DNA from: Bacteroidota bacterium
GTDB lineage: Bacteria > Bacteroidota > Bacteroidia > Bacteroidales > P3
Assembly (NCBI GenBank): GCA_017860275.1
Contig: JAFNAQ010000003.1
Span: forward strand, 62,001 to 126,000
Direction of reading: 5' to 3'
DNA length: 64,000 nt
Shown here: in pieces, positions 17,428 through 25,667 of the stretch
How the letters are laid out: each line of letters begins with the position of its first letter
Position numbering within the stretch: position 1 is the stretch's first letter
The notes under the pieces: model-generated
The model's database searches: none
What the model saw: only the letters and a program-made list of their open reading frames with translations
Told to the model about the DNA's origin: nothing
Translations under genes and position numbers: made by a program

Positions 17428-17530
17428 TTTATTTCGTCTCTTTGTAATAAATATTACAAGTCTTTCTTTCAATATGATTGTATTTTTGCTACGAAATAAC
17501 AATAGCGGAAATAAAATAAAATCATAAAAC

Positions 17531-17848
17531 ATGAAGACAATTAATTACAAAGACACTCCAACGATGAACAACCCTCATGGTGTTCAGGCAAAGAAGATTC
17601 TTGACACAGAAAATGCGCAAGTAATTCATATGTGCCTAAAGGCAGGAGAAAGCCTAAAGAAACATACAACACCAGTTGATGTATTCTTCTACGTTCTTGA
17701 AGGAGAAGGAATAGTTGAAGTTGGCGAAGAAAAACAAACAGTAGGAAAAGACACCCTAATAGAAAGCCCAAAAGACATCCCCCACTGCCTTTACAACGAA
17801 TCCCAAACTGACTTCAAAGTCCTAGTAGTAAAAACCCCAAAACCCTAA
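17531..17848 (+). CDS. Small cupin-domain protein
   Basis: 105 residues forming one cupin barrel. Motif 1 is degenerate (GESLKKHTTPVDVFFYVLEG, with one of the usual two His) and motif 2 is SPKDIPHCLYN with the usual His and Asn. Cupins of this size bind a metal and serve as small enzymes or sensors; no substrate can be assigned. It has its own leader and a shared terminator with the convergent GNAT gene. Confidence 0.82.
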   Translation: MKTINYKDTPTMNNPHGVQAKKILDTENAQVIHMCLKAGESLKKHTTPVDVFFYVLEGEGIVEVGEEKQTVGKDTLIESPKDIPHCLYNESQTDFKVLVVKTPKP

Positions 17849-17880
17849 TTGAACGAAAAGCCAAAAAAATAAAAGAACCA

Positions 17881-17907
17881 AAAAAAGCGAGGAAACCCTC
17901 GCTTTTT
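17881..17907. terminator. Bidirectional terminator
   Basis: AAAAAAGCGAGG and CCCTCGCTTTTT pair around a 3-4-nt loop between the convergent cupin and GNAT genes, with A and T tracts on the two sides. Confidence 0.9.
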
Positions 17908-17919
17908 CAATATAATAAA

Positions 17920-18447
17920 CTAGTTCTTCATTAAATCGTAATACATTAACCTTGTATCTTTATCCTCATCTTCCATAGTTAAAAAATCGAATCTATTCCT
18001 TTGATAGAATTTAATTGCTCGCTCATTATTATATGCATCAACAATAATAAATCTACATCCTGTTCTATTATTATTTGTAAATAGATATTTAAGGAAAGTA
18101 AGAATTTCGCTTCCTATATTTTTCCCTGAATATTCTTCCGATACCACAAGCCTCCCGATTTTCATTGCAGGGTAATAATTCATATGTTTTGAAAAAGGAA
18201 TATTTCTGTTTATTCTATTCCTAACACCTTTTTGGTTTTCCTCAAAAGTAATCTTATCATTTAAAAGACTATAATAAGCAACAGTTTTATCTTTATCCTC
18301 AAGAAGATAAGTTACAGCCATCAACTGACTGTAGTAATTTTTTGCATCAGAAAACAAAAAATCATTCAAATCCACATCTGTAGAATTGAATGATTTAATT
18401 TCTGTATTTTGCTCTAATCGTATTAATTTTAGTTCACTAATACTCAT
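17920..18447 (-). CDS. GNAT acetyltransferase, probable toxin of a toxin-antitoxin pair
   Basis: 175 residues. The core of the GNAT fold is present: MKIGRLVVSEEYSGKNIGSEIL, the acetyl-CoA pyrophosphate loop in a degenerate (R/Q)xxGxG/A form, then FIIVDAYNNERAIKFYQRNRF. The N terminus (EIKSFNSTDVDLNDFLFSDA) resembles that of TacT/AtaT-like GNAT toxins, which acetylate the amino acid on charged tRNA. A 52-residue gene ends 10 nt upstream and fits an antitoxin. The toxin role is inferred from order and N-terminal similarity; a metabolic or protein acetyltransferase is possible. Confidence 0.75.
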   Translation of the reverse strand: MSISELKLIRLEQNTEIKSFNSTDVDLNDFLFSDAKNYYSQLMAVTYLLEDKDKTVAYYSLLNDKITFEENQKGVRNRINRNIPFSKHMNYYPAMKIGRLVVSEEYSGKNIGSEILTFLKYLFTNNNRTGCRFIIVDAYNNERAIKFYQRNRFDFLTMEDEDKDTRLMYYDLMKN

Positions 18448-18457
18448 TATTTATATT

Positions 18458-18616
18458 TTACAATTCAAAATTTGCAATCTTCTTAAACTGCTCGTAAACT
18501 TCTTTTTGTTTATCCTTCTCCTGCTTTGAAATAGGTTTTACTTCTTCCATTTTCTTAATGAAAACTGCTGCATCCCTACCTCTCAAAACTGGAGTATCCT
18601 TAATTGGCTTTGCCAT
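18458..18616 (-). CDS. Small putative antitoxin upstream of the GNAT gene
   Basis: 52 residues, beginning MAKPIKDTPVLRGRDAAVFI and ending KKIANFEL. It has a full Shine-Dalgarno (GGAGG, 7 nt before the ATG), rare in this window, and a near-perfect promoter. It stops 10 nt before the GNAT start. The C-terminal half is highly charged and helical (KKMEEV through KEVYEQFKKI), which suits an antitoxin tail, and the N-terminal DTPVLRGRDA segment is compact. No DNA-binding motif is obvious. It is easily missed because of its length, but start signal, promoter and spacing all support a real gene. Confidence 0.75.
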   Translation of the reverse strand: MAKPIKDTPVLRGRDAAVFIKKMEEVKPISKQEKDKQKEVYEQFKKIANFEL

Positions 18617-18640
18617 AATCTACCTCCTTTTTTATATCTG

Positions 18641-18671
18641 CAAAATTACAATATTATTCCATATCAGCAAA
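18641..18671 (-). promoter_or_regulatory. Promoter of the GNAT toxin-antitoxin operon
   Basis: On the minus strand TTTG (18668-18671), 19 nt, then TAATTTTG (18641-18648): an exact match to the Bacteroidetes -33/-7 consensus and spacing. The ATG follows 25 nt later. Confidence 0.8.
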
Positions 18672-18733
18672 ATAAACATCAAAAACCATTCCAAACAAAG
18701 AATAAATCAATGAAATAAACTATCCACGTGCAA

Positions 18734-18757
18734 AAAGGTGTCGAATTCGACACCTTT
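18734..18757 (-). terminator. Terminator of the second HU-like gene
   Basis: A 24-bp perfect palindrome, each arm AAAGGTGTCGAA, lies 16 nt after the HU-like gene. Read as RNA it gives a GC-containing hairpin flanked by A and T residues. Confidence 0.75.
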
Positions 18758-18773
18758 AAATGGAATTTCTCGT

Positions 18774-19259
18774 TTATTCTTCTCCCTTGATGTTTATTTC
18801 TTGGATGTTTGGTGGGGTTTTGGGAGTTAGGGGTTGGGGCTTGGGTTTGCGATTGGTTACGTAGCCTTTTGGTGGTGGTGCTACTTTTTCGAATTTCATT
18901 TCCTTTAGCTTTGCTACTAGCTTTTTGTCGGGGCGAAAGGTTAGCTTGGTGAACTTTACCTTGCGAGCATCGACTTGTTTCTCTGTGTCGAAACCCTCAC
19001 TCGTTATCGCAACACCAAACACACCTATCCCAGAGAATTTAACATTGTTTCCCGTAATCAGACTATCCAACAATGAATCGGATAACTCCATAAGAACAGC
19101 AATAACGGAACTCTCCTTCACTGCACTCCTATGGCTAATATCTTTTGCTAACTCTTCAACGCCAATAAGACGCATGCTCTGAGCAGTGGCAAAGAATTTC
19201 TCCTGAGTCTTGCCATCTTTAATAAATCTTCTTTTAACCGGTCTGAATCTAAATGCCAT
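18774..19259 (-). CDS. HU-family (DNABII) DNA-binding protein, second copy
   Basis: 161 residues. It has the HU-like core: a helical part (IGVEELAKDISHRSAVKESS), then NVKFSGIGVFGVAITSEGF and KLTFRPDKKLVAKLKEMKFE. A proline-rich basic tail of about 30 residues (NRKPKPQPLTPKTPPN) extends beyond the domain. It is related to, but clearly diverged from, the 9576-9986 protein. The promoter box lies about 260 nt upstream, so the mRNA probably has a long leader containing palindromic array 2. That would make the array part of the transcript and open to regulation at RNA level (inference). Confidence 0.87.
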   Translation of the reverse strand: MAFRFRPVKRRFIKDGKTQEKFFATAQSMRLIGVEELAKDISHRSAVKESSVIAVLMELSDSLLDSLITGNNVKFSGIGVFGVAITSEGFDTEKQVDARKVKFTKLTFRPDKKLVAKLKEMKFEKVAPPPKGYVTNRKPKPQPLTPKTPPNIQEINIKGEE

Positions 19260-19286
19260 GTCTGTAATTTTTTATTAGGTTTCTTT

Positions 19287-19448
19287 CTCCTAAATCCTTG
19301 TTTTATTCTCCTAAATCGAAGAAAAAAACTATTTAAACAAGGATTTAGTCCCGCTATGGTAGCTACCATAACAGTGCTAGGGTAGCTACCACAGCACACC
19401 TAGGGTACCTACCCTAACTTTGCTTTGATACCCACCATAAGATTTAGG
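19287..19448. repeat. Palindromic 23-bp array 2 (word GGTAGCTACC) in the HU leader
   Basis: Four 23-bp units start at 19356, 19379, 19402 and 19425. Their cores at 19358, 19381, 19404 and 19427 read GGTAGCTACC, GGTAGCTACC, GGTACCTACC and GATACCCACC. The first unit is a 14-bp palindrome, ATGGTAGCTACCAT. On the left, CTCCTAAATC occurs at 19287 and 19308 (21 bp apart). CTAAATCCTTGTTT (19290-19303) is inverted exactly as AAACAAGGATTTAG (19335-19348), and GATTTAGG recurs at 19441. The region is non-coding and lies between the HU-like gene and its promoter. Confidence 0.88.
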
Positions 19449-19519
19449 TTACAAATATAGTGATTTTTTGGAATTAAACTCTTTCTTTTTGAGTTAATTG
19501 TATAGACTTTTGTTCTAAT

Positions 19520-19528
19520 GCAAAGATA
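19520..19528 (-). promoter_or_regulatory. Promoter -7 box for the second HU-like gene
   Basis: TATCTTTGC on the minus strand, preceded by TTGT about 19 nt upstream. It is 260 nt before the HU ATG, implying a long leader. Confidence 0.55.
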
Positions 19529-19559
19529 AGAAAAAATATTTGATTAGACAACAAAAAAA

Positions 19560-19580
19560 GGGCAGGTTTTAAACCTGCCC
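19560..19580 (-). terminator. Terminator of dipeptidyl peptidase III
   Basis: GGGCAGGTTT and AAACCTGCCC form a 10-bp stem followed on the minus strand by a run of seven T, about 60 nt past the stop codon. Confidence 0.88.
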
Positions 19581-19599
19581 AAATAAGGATATTCTCCCC

Positions 19600-19641
19600 T
19601 TTTCACTTATAACTTTTACCTTTTCACTTTTAACTTTTCAC
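19600..19641. repeat. Two 21-bp direct repeats at the end of the peptidase gene
   Basis: TTTTCACTTATAACTTTTAC at 19600 recurs as TTTTCACTTTTAACTTTTCA at 19621, a tandem pair with 21-bp period reaching the stop codon. It could be simple replication slippage. Confidence 0.5.
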
Positions 19642-21698
19642 TAATTTATTGTTGGTAGGAATGAATATTTCTTTCCGTATTGTAATTGTTGTAAGAGGAA
19701 ATTGTCTGGGTAAGTTACTTTGAAGTCAATTGTTCTTCCGTTTTGGTCTGCAACAGGAGTAATCTCTGGGTTAACGAAACCACCATAAGGCTTGATTCCA
19801 AGTTTTTGGTAACGGTCTAATACTTCTTTGTGAATAACAGGGTCAATCTTTGTTGCATATTTCTCAATCAATTCTTTACCTGCATCATAGTTTCCAGTAG
19901 ATTTTATCTCTTGGATTTTTGCTAATAACTCTCCAAAAATCTTTCTTAAAGCATCATAGTCGTTGATTTGGAAATAAGTCTTTCCATTTTTTTCTATCTT
20001 AGCAATAACGTCTCTATCTTGACCTCTCTCAAAAGCATAAGTTGCAATAAGTTTTCTTGCTTGCATGTGAGCCTGAGTAACATCTTTACCAAATTCAATT
20101 CTTGCATATTGAGTCAAAAGACCATTACGGATATAAGAATCATATTCAGCATAACCAACCTCTGTCGATGGCATAATTCCCATTTCAACCATTACTGGAT
20201 CTATAACATAATAAAGCGCAAACAAATCGGCTCTTGCTTCTTCTAAAGACGATGAGTTATCTGCCAATGCACCTGGAGAAGTTCCTGGAAGTAACTGACC
20301 AGAACCATGACCAAGACATTCGTGTAGGTCAGTATGTAGGTCGCTAGCTAAAGAACCATATTTCTTTGATATATTTATCTCTTTTTCAGAAGCAGCAAAT
20401 TCTAGAAGAGCACTCTTTGGCGATTCAAGAGCAGCCTTATCATAAGCAGAAGAAAGGTTTGCAATGGTAACAGATTTTGAACCATATTCTTTTCTAATCC
20501 AGTCAGCATTAGGAAGATTTATACCAATTGGAGGAGTTGGGAAGCAATCTCCACCCAACATAGCAGCATTTATAACCTTTGCACTAACACCCCTAACCTC
20601 TTTTTTCTTGAACTCAGCAGAAACAGGAGAATTTTCCTCAAACCATTGTGCTCTAGAGCTAATGGCTTCAGTACGCTTTGTTGCTTCCAAGTCTTTGAAA
20701 TTCACAACCGATTCCCATGTAGCCTTCATTCCCAATGGGTCATTATAATCTTCAATAAATCCATTTACGAAATCAACTTGTGACTCAGTATCTCTTGCCC
20801 AAGCAATATTATAATCGTCCCATATAGATAATTCGCCACTACGATAATATTCAATAAGCATATTAGTATACTCTCTTTGTTCATCGTTTTCTGTAACTTG
20901 GTTAGCTTTCTCTAACCAAAAGATAATCTCTTTAATAGCTTGAGAATACATACCATTTTGAGAATAAACCCTCTCTTCTATCTCTCCATCTTTATTCTTA
21001 ACAAGCTTAGAGTTTAAACCAATTGACCAAGGACGATCAGGATTTGGGCTCTTTCTATCGGAATAAAATTTCACAACCTCATCTCTTGTAAGACCTTCGT
21101 AGAAATTTACCGCAGAGTTAGCAATAATATCTTTGCTCTTATCTGTTTCTTTTCTCTTTGAAGCAATATTTGGATTGAAGATAAGATTTTCTATCTTCGA
21201 GCTAAAGCTAGCAAAGTTCTCTTTCTCCTCTAAAGGGAAGTTTTTTTGGTTAGATTTACTCATTAGAGTAGAGAAATATTGTTTAGTAAAGGTTGGCATA
21301 ATCTTATCCTCAGCATAATGATGATGTATACCATTGCTAAAGAAAACCCTTTTAGCATAAAGCACAAACTTATCCCAGTCCTCACCTTTTTTCTTTCCTG
21401 TGTATGTAGAAAGAATGTTTTCAAGAGTACGACGAATGGTCAGATTATATTTGTAGTTTTGATCCCACAGAATATCTCTACCACATTTTGCAGCCTCAGA
21501 AAGATAATAAATGTATTCTTTTTGGTCTAGGGTTAGCTTATCCCAACCCTCAACCTTATAACGCATAATCTTAATATCTGCGAACTCATCAATAAGGTAT
21601 TTGAATTCTTTTTCTGGAGTCTTTGTTTGTGCCTTTGCCCCATCAGGATGGGCAAAAAGACAAGCAGCTATAGCTGTAAACATAATCAATTTTTTCAT
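19641..21698 (-). CDS. Dipeptidyl peptidase III (family M49)
   Basis: 685 residues from the ATG at 21698, chosen because a signal peptide (MKKLIMFTAIAACLFA, cleavage near AKAQ) starts there; 11 more codons are open upstream. The M49 zinc motif is HECLGH (about 458-463), the same variant as in the Bacteroides thetaiotaomicron enzyme, and EEARAD (about 486-491) supplies the third ligand. The enzyme removes dipeptides from the N terminus of short peptides, here probably in the periplasm. With the POT-type transporter and the arginine genes it fits an amino-acid-fermenting cell (inference). Stop codon TAG. Confidence 0.93.
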   Translation of the reverse strand: MKKLIMFTAIAACLFAHPDGAKAQTKTPEKEFKYLIDEFADIKIMRYKVEGWDKLTLDQKEYIYYLSEAAKCGRDILWDQNYKYNLTIRRTLENILSTYTGKKKGEDWDKFVLYAKRVFFSNGIHHHYAEDKIMPTFTKQYFSTLMSKSNQKNFPLEEKENFASFSSKIENLIFNPNIASKRKETDKSKDIIANSAVNFYEGLTRDEVVKFYSDRKSPNPDRPWSIGLNSKLVKNKDGEIEERVYSQNGMYSQAIKEIIFWLEKANQVTENDEQREYTNMLIEYYRSGELSIWDDYNIAWARDTESQVDFVNGFIEDYNDPLGMKATWESVVNFKDLEATKRTEAISSRAQWFEENSPVSAEFKKKEVRGVSAKVINAAMLGGDCFPTPPIGINLPNADWIRKEYGSKSVTIANLSSAYDKAALESPKSALLEFAASEKEINISKKYGSLASDLHTDLHECLGHGSGQLLPGTSPGALADNSSSLEEARADLFALYYVIDPVMVEMGIMPSTEVGYAEYDSYIRNGLLTQYARIEFGKDVTQAHMQARKLIATYAFERGQDRDVIAKIEKNGKTYFQINDYDALRKIFGELLAKIQEIKSTGNYDAGKELIEKYATKIDPVIHKEVLDRYQKLGIKPYGGFVNPEITPVADQNGRTIDFKVTYPDNFLLQQLQYGKKYSFLPTIN

Positions 21699-21791
21699 AT
21701 TAATTTTTTTATTTATTTTAATTAGGGGCAAAAGTACAAATAAAAGGCGAAAACTTTGTATTTTTGCTACTGAAAACGATAACTTTGGAAG

Positions 21792-23216
21792 GTGAAAAAA
21801 CTCGATATTCTAATTATAAAATCATTCTTAGGTCCTTTACTACTTACATTCTCTATTGCTGAATTTGTTCTCTTGTTGCAATTTCTTTGGAAACAATTAG
21901 AGAAGATGATAGGCAAAGGATTGGAAACTACGGTAATACTCCAGCTTATTTGGTATATCTCGGCTACCCTTGTACCTATGGCTCTTCCTCTTGCAATACT
22001 CCTTGCCTCAATTATGACCTTAGGTAATTTTGGAGAGCGTTATGAGCTTGTGGCAATGAAGTCCTCTGGTATCTCTCTTTGGAGAATACTTCGACCACTT
22101 ATGATTGTCAGCTTCCTTCTTTCAGGTTTTGCTTTCTTCTTCTCAAACAACTATATGCCTATTGCAAATATGAAGATGAGGACTCTTCTGTATGAGATAA
22201 ACACAAAGAAACCTACAGTAAACATTCGCCCAAATGCCTTCTACTCCGATATTGATAATTACGTAATTAAGATTGGAGCAAAGGACGAGGAAGGGAAGAA
22301 CCTTACGGATGTGATGATATTCGACCATAGTAGGGATGTTGGAAACTCAAGCATAACGATTGCAAAGACTGGTCAGATGTATAGCGAGGATAATGGGAAT
22401 ACCCTTGTCTTTAACCTAAAGGACGGCTACACCTACGACGAGACAACCGATGCTGAAAACTTCTATCGCTCTCCCTTGGTAAGACTATATTTCAAGGAGC
22501 AATACATACGATTCGATATCTCCAACTTCGCCTTCTCAAAGACAGATAAGGATAGATACGCAGGGCATTACAAGATGATGAACATAACTGAGCTTAATGC
22601 CAATATAGATACTCTTACAAAGGAGAATATCCTCTTCAACACCTCTATAAGAAACAATATCTACAATAAACTTTATAGCAGTATTGTAAAGACTAAAATC
22701 TCAACCAAAGACACTACAATTTCAAACTCATTCTATTCTTCTTATGCCAAACTTCCTTTAGAGATAAAGAAGGAAATAAAGAATTCGGCAAAGGAGAAAA
22801 TAAACTCCATAAAGACAGATATTGAGATAATCAAATCAAAGGACGAGAATGATAAGGGCTTAATCACTCGACACGATATTGAATGGCATAGGAAGTTCAC
22901 TCTTTCTGCTGCCTGCATAATACTATTCTTTATTGGTGCTCCGCTTGGTGCAATTATTCGCAAGGGTGGCTTAGGTATGCCTGTGGTTATCTCTGTTTTT
23001 AGTTTTATTCTCTACTATGTGGTGGGGATGATTGGCGAAAGAGCAGCCGTTGGAGGTTCAATATCTTGCATGCTTGGCATGTGGAGTTCAACACTTGTCT
23101 TTCTACCACTAGGGCTTTTCCTTACAATGAAGGCTACATCCGATTCTGCACTAATGAATCCTGAGGGTTGGGTAAGACTATTTAATCGTTTCTTAAATTA
23201 CTTTGTCAAAAAATGA
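21792..23216 (+). CDS. LptF/LptG family permease
   Basis: 474 residues. The start is GTG, with GGAAGG just before it. Three N-terminal membrane helices, a jellyroll periplasmic domain (about 120-360) and three C-terminal helices match the YjgP/YjgQ family. Typical segments are FLGPLLLTFSIAEF, the coupling helix GERYELVAMKSSGIS, and GAPLGAIIRKGGLGMPV. LptF/G with LptB pulls lipopolysaccharide out of the inner membrane toward the outer membrane. It overlaps the following glycosyltransferase by 4 nt (ATGA), so the operon may pair glycan synthesis with export. Confidence 0.9.
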   Translation: MKKLDILIIKSFLGPLLLTFSIAEFVLLLQFLWKQLEKMIGKGLETTVILQLIWYISATLVPMALPLAILLASIMTLGNFGERYELVAMKSSGISLWRILRPLMIVSFLLSGFAFFFSNNYMPIANMKMRTLLYEINTKKPTVNIRPNAFYSDIDNYVIKIGAKDEEGKNLTDVMIFDHSRDVGNSSITIAKTGQMYSEDNGNTLVFNLKDGYTYDETTDAENFYRSPLVRLYFKEQYIRFDISNFAFSKTDKDRYAGHYKMMNITELNANIDTLTKENILFNTSIRNNIYNKLYSSIVKTKISTKDTTISNSFYSSYAKLPLEIKKEIKNSAKEKINSIKTDIEIIKSKDENDKGLITRHDIEWHRKFTLSAACIILFFIGAPLGAIIRKGGLGMPVVISVFSFILYYVVGMIGERAAVGGSISCMLGMWSSTLVFLPLGLFLTMKATSDSALMNPEGWVRLFNRFLNYFVKK

Positions 23217-24403
23217 AGATATTACAACTTTGCTACAAACCTCCCTTTCCTCCTGTTGACGGAGGTTCTATGGGAATGCATAGTTTAACAACTGGGCTAT
23301 TAAACAATAATCACGAGGTTAAGGTCATTGCCTTTAACTCCTATAAGCATCCTTGCAATGTTTCGTCTTTGCCTAAGGACTATGTCGAAAAAACAAATTT
23401 CGAGACAATTTTCGTTGACCTTAAGCCAAGATTTTGGGGAGCATTGAAGTGTTTGATTACTAACAAAAGCTATATTGCTGAGCGTTTTGTCAATAATGAT
23501 ATGAAGATATGCCTTGAGAGCTTACTAAAAAAAGAAGAGTTTGACCTAGTGCAGCTTGAGAGCATATTTCTTGCCCCATATATTCCAATTATTAGAAAGT
23601 ATTCTAAGGCTAAGCTCGTTCTTAGAGCTCCAAATATTGAACATCTTATTTGGAAAAGGACCGCTGAGGCTACCAAGAACCCAATAAAAAAATTCTACCT
23701 AAACCATCTTGCCTCAACTCTTGAGAGTTTTGAGCTTGGGGAGATAAATAATTTCGATGGTGTCTATCCCGTAACGAAGATTGATGAGGATTTCTTTATT
23801 GCCAATGGCTGCAAATGTCCTTGCAAAGGTGTTGCCGTTGGAATAGACTGCCCAGATATTATTGATGATGAGACATCGGAGCAAGACACTCTTTTTCATA
23901 TTGGCTCAATGAACTGGATACCAAACGAGCAAGGGATTAAATGGTTTATCGATGAGGTTTGGGATATTGCTCATAAAAGACTTCCTAATCTAAAGGCATA
24001 TTTTGCAGGCAGGGCAATGCCACATTGGCTCTTGGAGCTAAAGAAAGATGGCATCACAATTTATGGTGAGGTTCCCGATAGCGTAAGATTTATGACCTCG
24101 AAAGAGATTATGGTTGTGCCACTACTCTCTGGCAGTGGTATTAGGATTAAGATAATTGAGGCAATGTCGATAGGTAAATGTGTTATTGCTACCTCGCAGG
24201 CTGCCGAAGGCATAATGTATGAGGATGGGGTAAATATTATTATTGCCGATAATCCTGAGGAATTTGCCGATGCTATATATAATTGTGTTTCCGATAAGAC
24301 ATTCTCAAAAACCATAGGCAAAAACGCAGAGAAACTTATCGCCCAAAAGTATAACACCAACGCCATAGCCAAACAACTTGTCGAATTATATAGCCAGTTA
24401 TGA
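23213..24403 (+). CDS. Glycosyltransferase, family 4-like (GT-B fold)
   Basis: 396 residues. The N terminus has the glycine-rich loop of GT-B enzymes (PPFPPVDGGSMGMHSLTTG). The C-terminal domain shows LFHIGSMNWIPNEQGIKWFIDEV and the donor-binding region VPLLSGSGIRIKIIEAMSIGKCVIAT with the conserved Glu. It probably adds a sugar to a lipid-linked or surface glycan; neither donor nor acceptor can be told. It shares 4-nt overlaps with genes on both sides, so the three genes are translationally coupled. Confidence 0.88.
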   Translation: MKILQLCYKPPFPPVDGGSMGMHSLTTGLLNNNHEVKVIAFNSYKHPCNVSSLPKDYVEKTNFETIFVDLKPRFWGALKCLITNKSYIAERFVNNDMKICLESLLKKEEFDLVQLESIFLAPYIPIIRKYSKAKLVLRAPNIEHLIWKRTAEATKNPIKKFYLNHLASTLESFELGEINNFDGVYPVTKIDEDFFIANGCKCPCKGVAVGIDCPDIIDDETSEQDTLFHIGSMNWIPNEQGIKWFIDEVWDIAHKRLPNLKAYFAGRAMPHWLLELKKDGITIYGEVPDSVRFMTSKEIMVVPLLSGSGIRIKIIEAMSIGKCVIATSQAAEGIMYEDGVNIIIADNPEEFADAIYNCVSDKTFSKTIGKNAEKLIAQKYNTNAIAKQLVELYSQL

Positions 24404-25581
24404 AGATATTAGTAGTTCTTTCAAGACTTCCATACCCACTTGAGAAGGGTGATAAACTTAGGGCTTTCTTTCAGATAAAAGAGCTTGCACAAAAGAATGA
24501 TGTATACTTGTTTTGTCTAAACAACTCTCCTATTCACCCAGAGGCTGAAAGGATATTATTGGAGTTTGTGAAAGAAATACATATCGCAGGCTTTGGAAAG
24601 ATAGATTCTTTGCTCGGTTTAGCTAAATCGTTCTTCGATGGCACTCCTCTTCAGACTGGGTTTTACTCTCACCCAAGAAATATATCAGCCTTTAAAGCCT
24701 TTGCTAATAAAACTAAACCCGATGTAATCTTCTATCAGTTTGTGCGCATGGCGAAATATTCCTCTGTGGACTTTCCAAAGGTCTTAGACTTTCAAGATGC
24801 TCTATCGGCAAACATGGGAGGAAGGGCAAAGAAAAGCAATATTATAAAGAAATTCGTCTTTAACTTCGAGGCATCAAGGCTTAGAAAGTACGAGGCAAAG
24901 ATGTTTGACCTCTTCGAAAAGCTAACGATAATCGTAGAGGCTGACAAGAAGGCAATTCTTCACCCACGACAAGAAGAGATAGAGGTTCTTCCCAACGGTG
25001 TGGATGATGCTTACTTCGAATATAATTCTCCTAAGGAGAAGGAATATGATATAATTTTCTCTGGCGGTATGTCATACGCTCCCAATGTTGATGCTGCAAA
25101 CTTCTTGGCAAAACAAATAATGCCCTTGGTTTGGGAAAAACTCCCAATGGTAAGACTTGTAATTGCTGGTGCTAACCCTGCCTCATCGGTCAAAAACCTT
25201 GCTTCCGAAAGGGTAATTGTCACAGGATGGGTTGAGGATATGAAAGAGTGGTATGGGAAATCGAAACTATTCGTTGCACCTATGCAGATCGGCACCGGTC
25301 TACAAAACAAACTCTTAGAAGCAATGGCGATGGGTTTACCATGCGTAAGCTCACCACTTGCCAACGATGCACTTTGTGCCAAAGAAAACAAAGAAATACT
25401 CCTAGCCTCTGAGCCAAAAGACTACGCTGAAAAAATCCTATCCCTACTAAACAACCAGACTCTTGCGGAAAACCTTGCCCAAGAAGGCAATAAATTCGTA
25501 AAACAAAACTACAACTGGCAAACCAACAACAAAACCCTAGAAAAAATCCTCTCCCAAGCCATCGACAAGAGAAGAGGATAA
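24400..25581 (+). CDS. Glycosyltransferase, family 4-like, second gene
   Basis: 393 residues, GT-B fold. It opens MKILVVLSRLPYPLEKGDKLR, has an acceptor-domain segment FYQFVRMAKYSS, and a donor-domain signature FVAPMQIGTGLQNKLLEAMAMGLPCVSSP. The build resembles glycosyltransferases of exopolysaccharide systems. It is related to the preceding enzyme but not a recent duplicate. Last gene of the operon, with a strong terminator 27 nt later. Confidence 0.88.
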   Translation: MKILVVLSRLPYPLEKGDKLRAFFQIKELAQKNDVYLFCLNNSPIHPEAERILLEFVKEIHIAGFGKIDSLLGLAKSFFDGTPLQTGFYSHPRNISAFKAFANKTKPDVIFYQFVRMAKYSSVDFPKVLDFQDALSANMGGRAKKSNIIKKFVFNFEASRLRKYEAKMFDLFEKLTIIVEADKKAILHPRQEEIEVLPNGVDDAYFEYNSPKEKEYDIIFSGGMSYAPNVDAANFLAKQIMPLVWEKLPMVRLVIAGANPASSVKNLASERVIVTGWVEDMKEWYGKSKLFVAPMQIGTGLQNKLLEAMAMGLPCVSSPLANDALCAKENKEILLASEPKDYAEKILSLLNNQTLAENLAQEGNKFVKQNYNWQTNNKTLEKILSQAIDKRRG

Positions 25582-25607
25582 GAATATTCTTTTGAAAAGC
25601 AATAAAC

Positions 25608-25641
25608 AAAAAAGTCGCTCTTTTTGTAAAGCGACTTTTTT
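25608..25641. terminator. Bidirectional terminator
   Basis: AAAAAAGTCGCT and AGCGACTTTTTT form a 12-bp stem with a 10-nt loop between the glycosyltransferase operon and the convergent T9SS-substrate gene. Confidence 0.9.
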
Positions 25642-25667
25642 GTTTAATAATACTTTATAGATTAATA

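Noticed and set aside
19148-19399. An 83-residue minus-strand frame overlapping array 2
   Set aside because: It overlaps the HU-like gene in another frame and draws half its length from the palindromic array.
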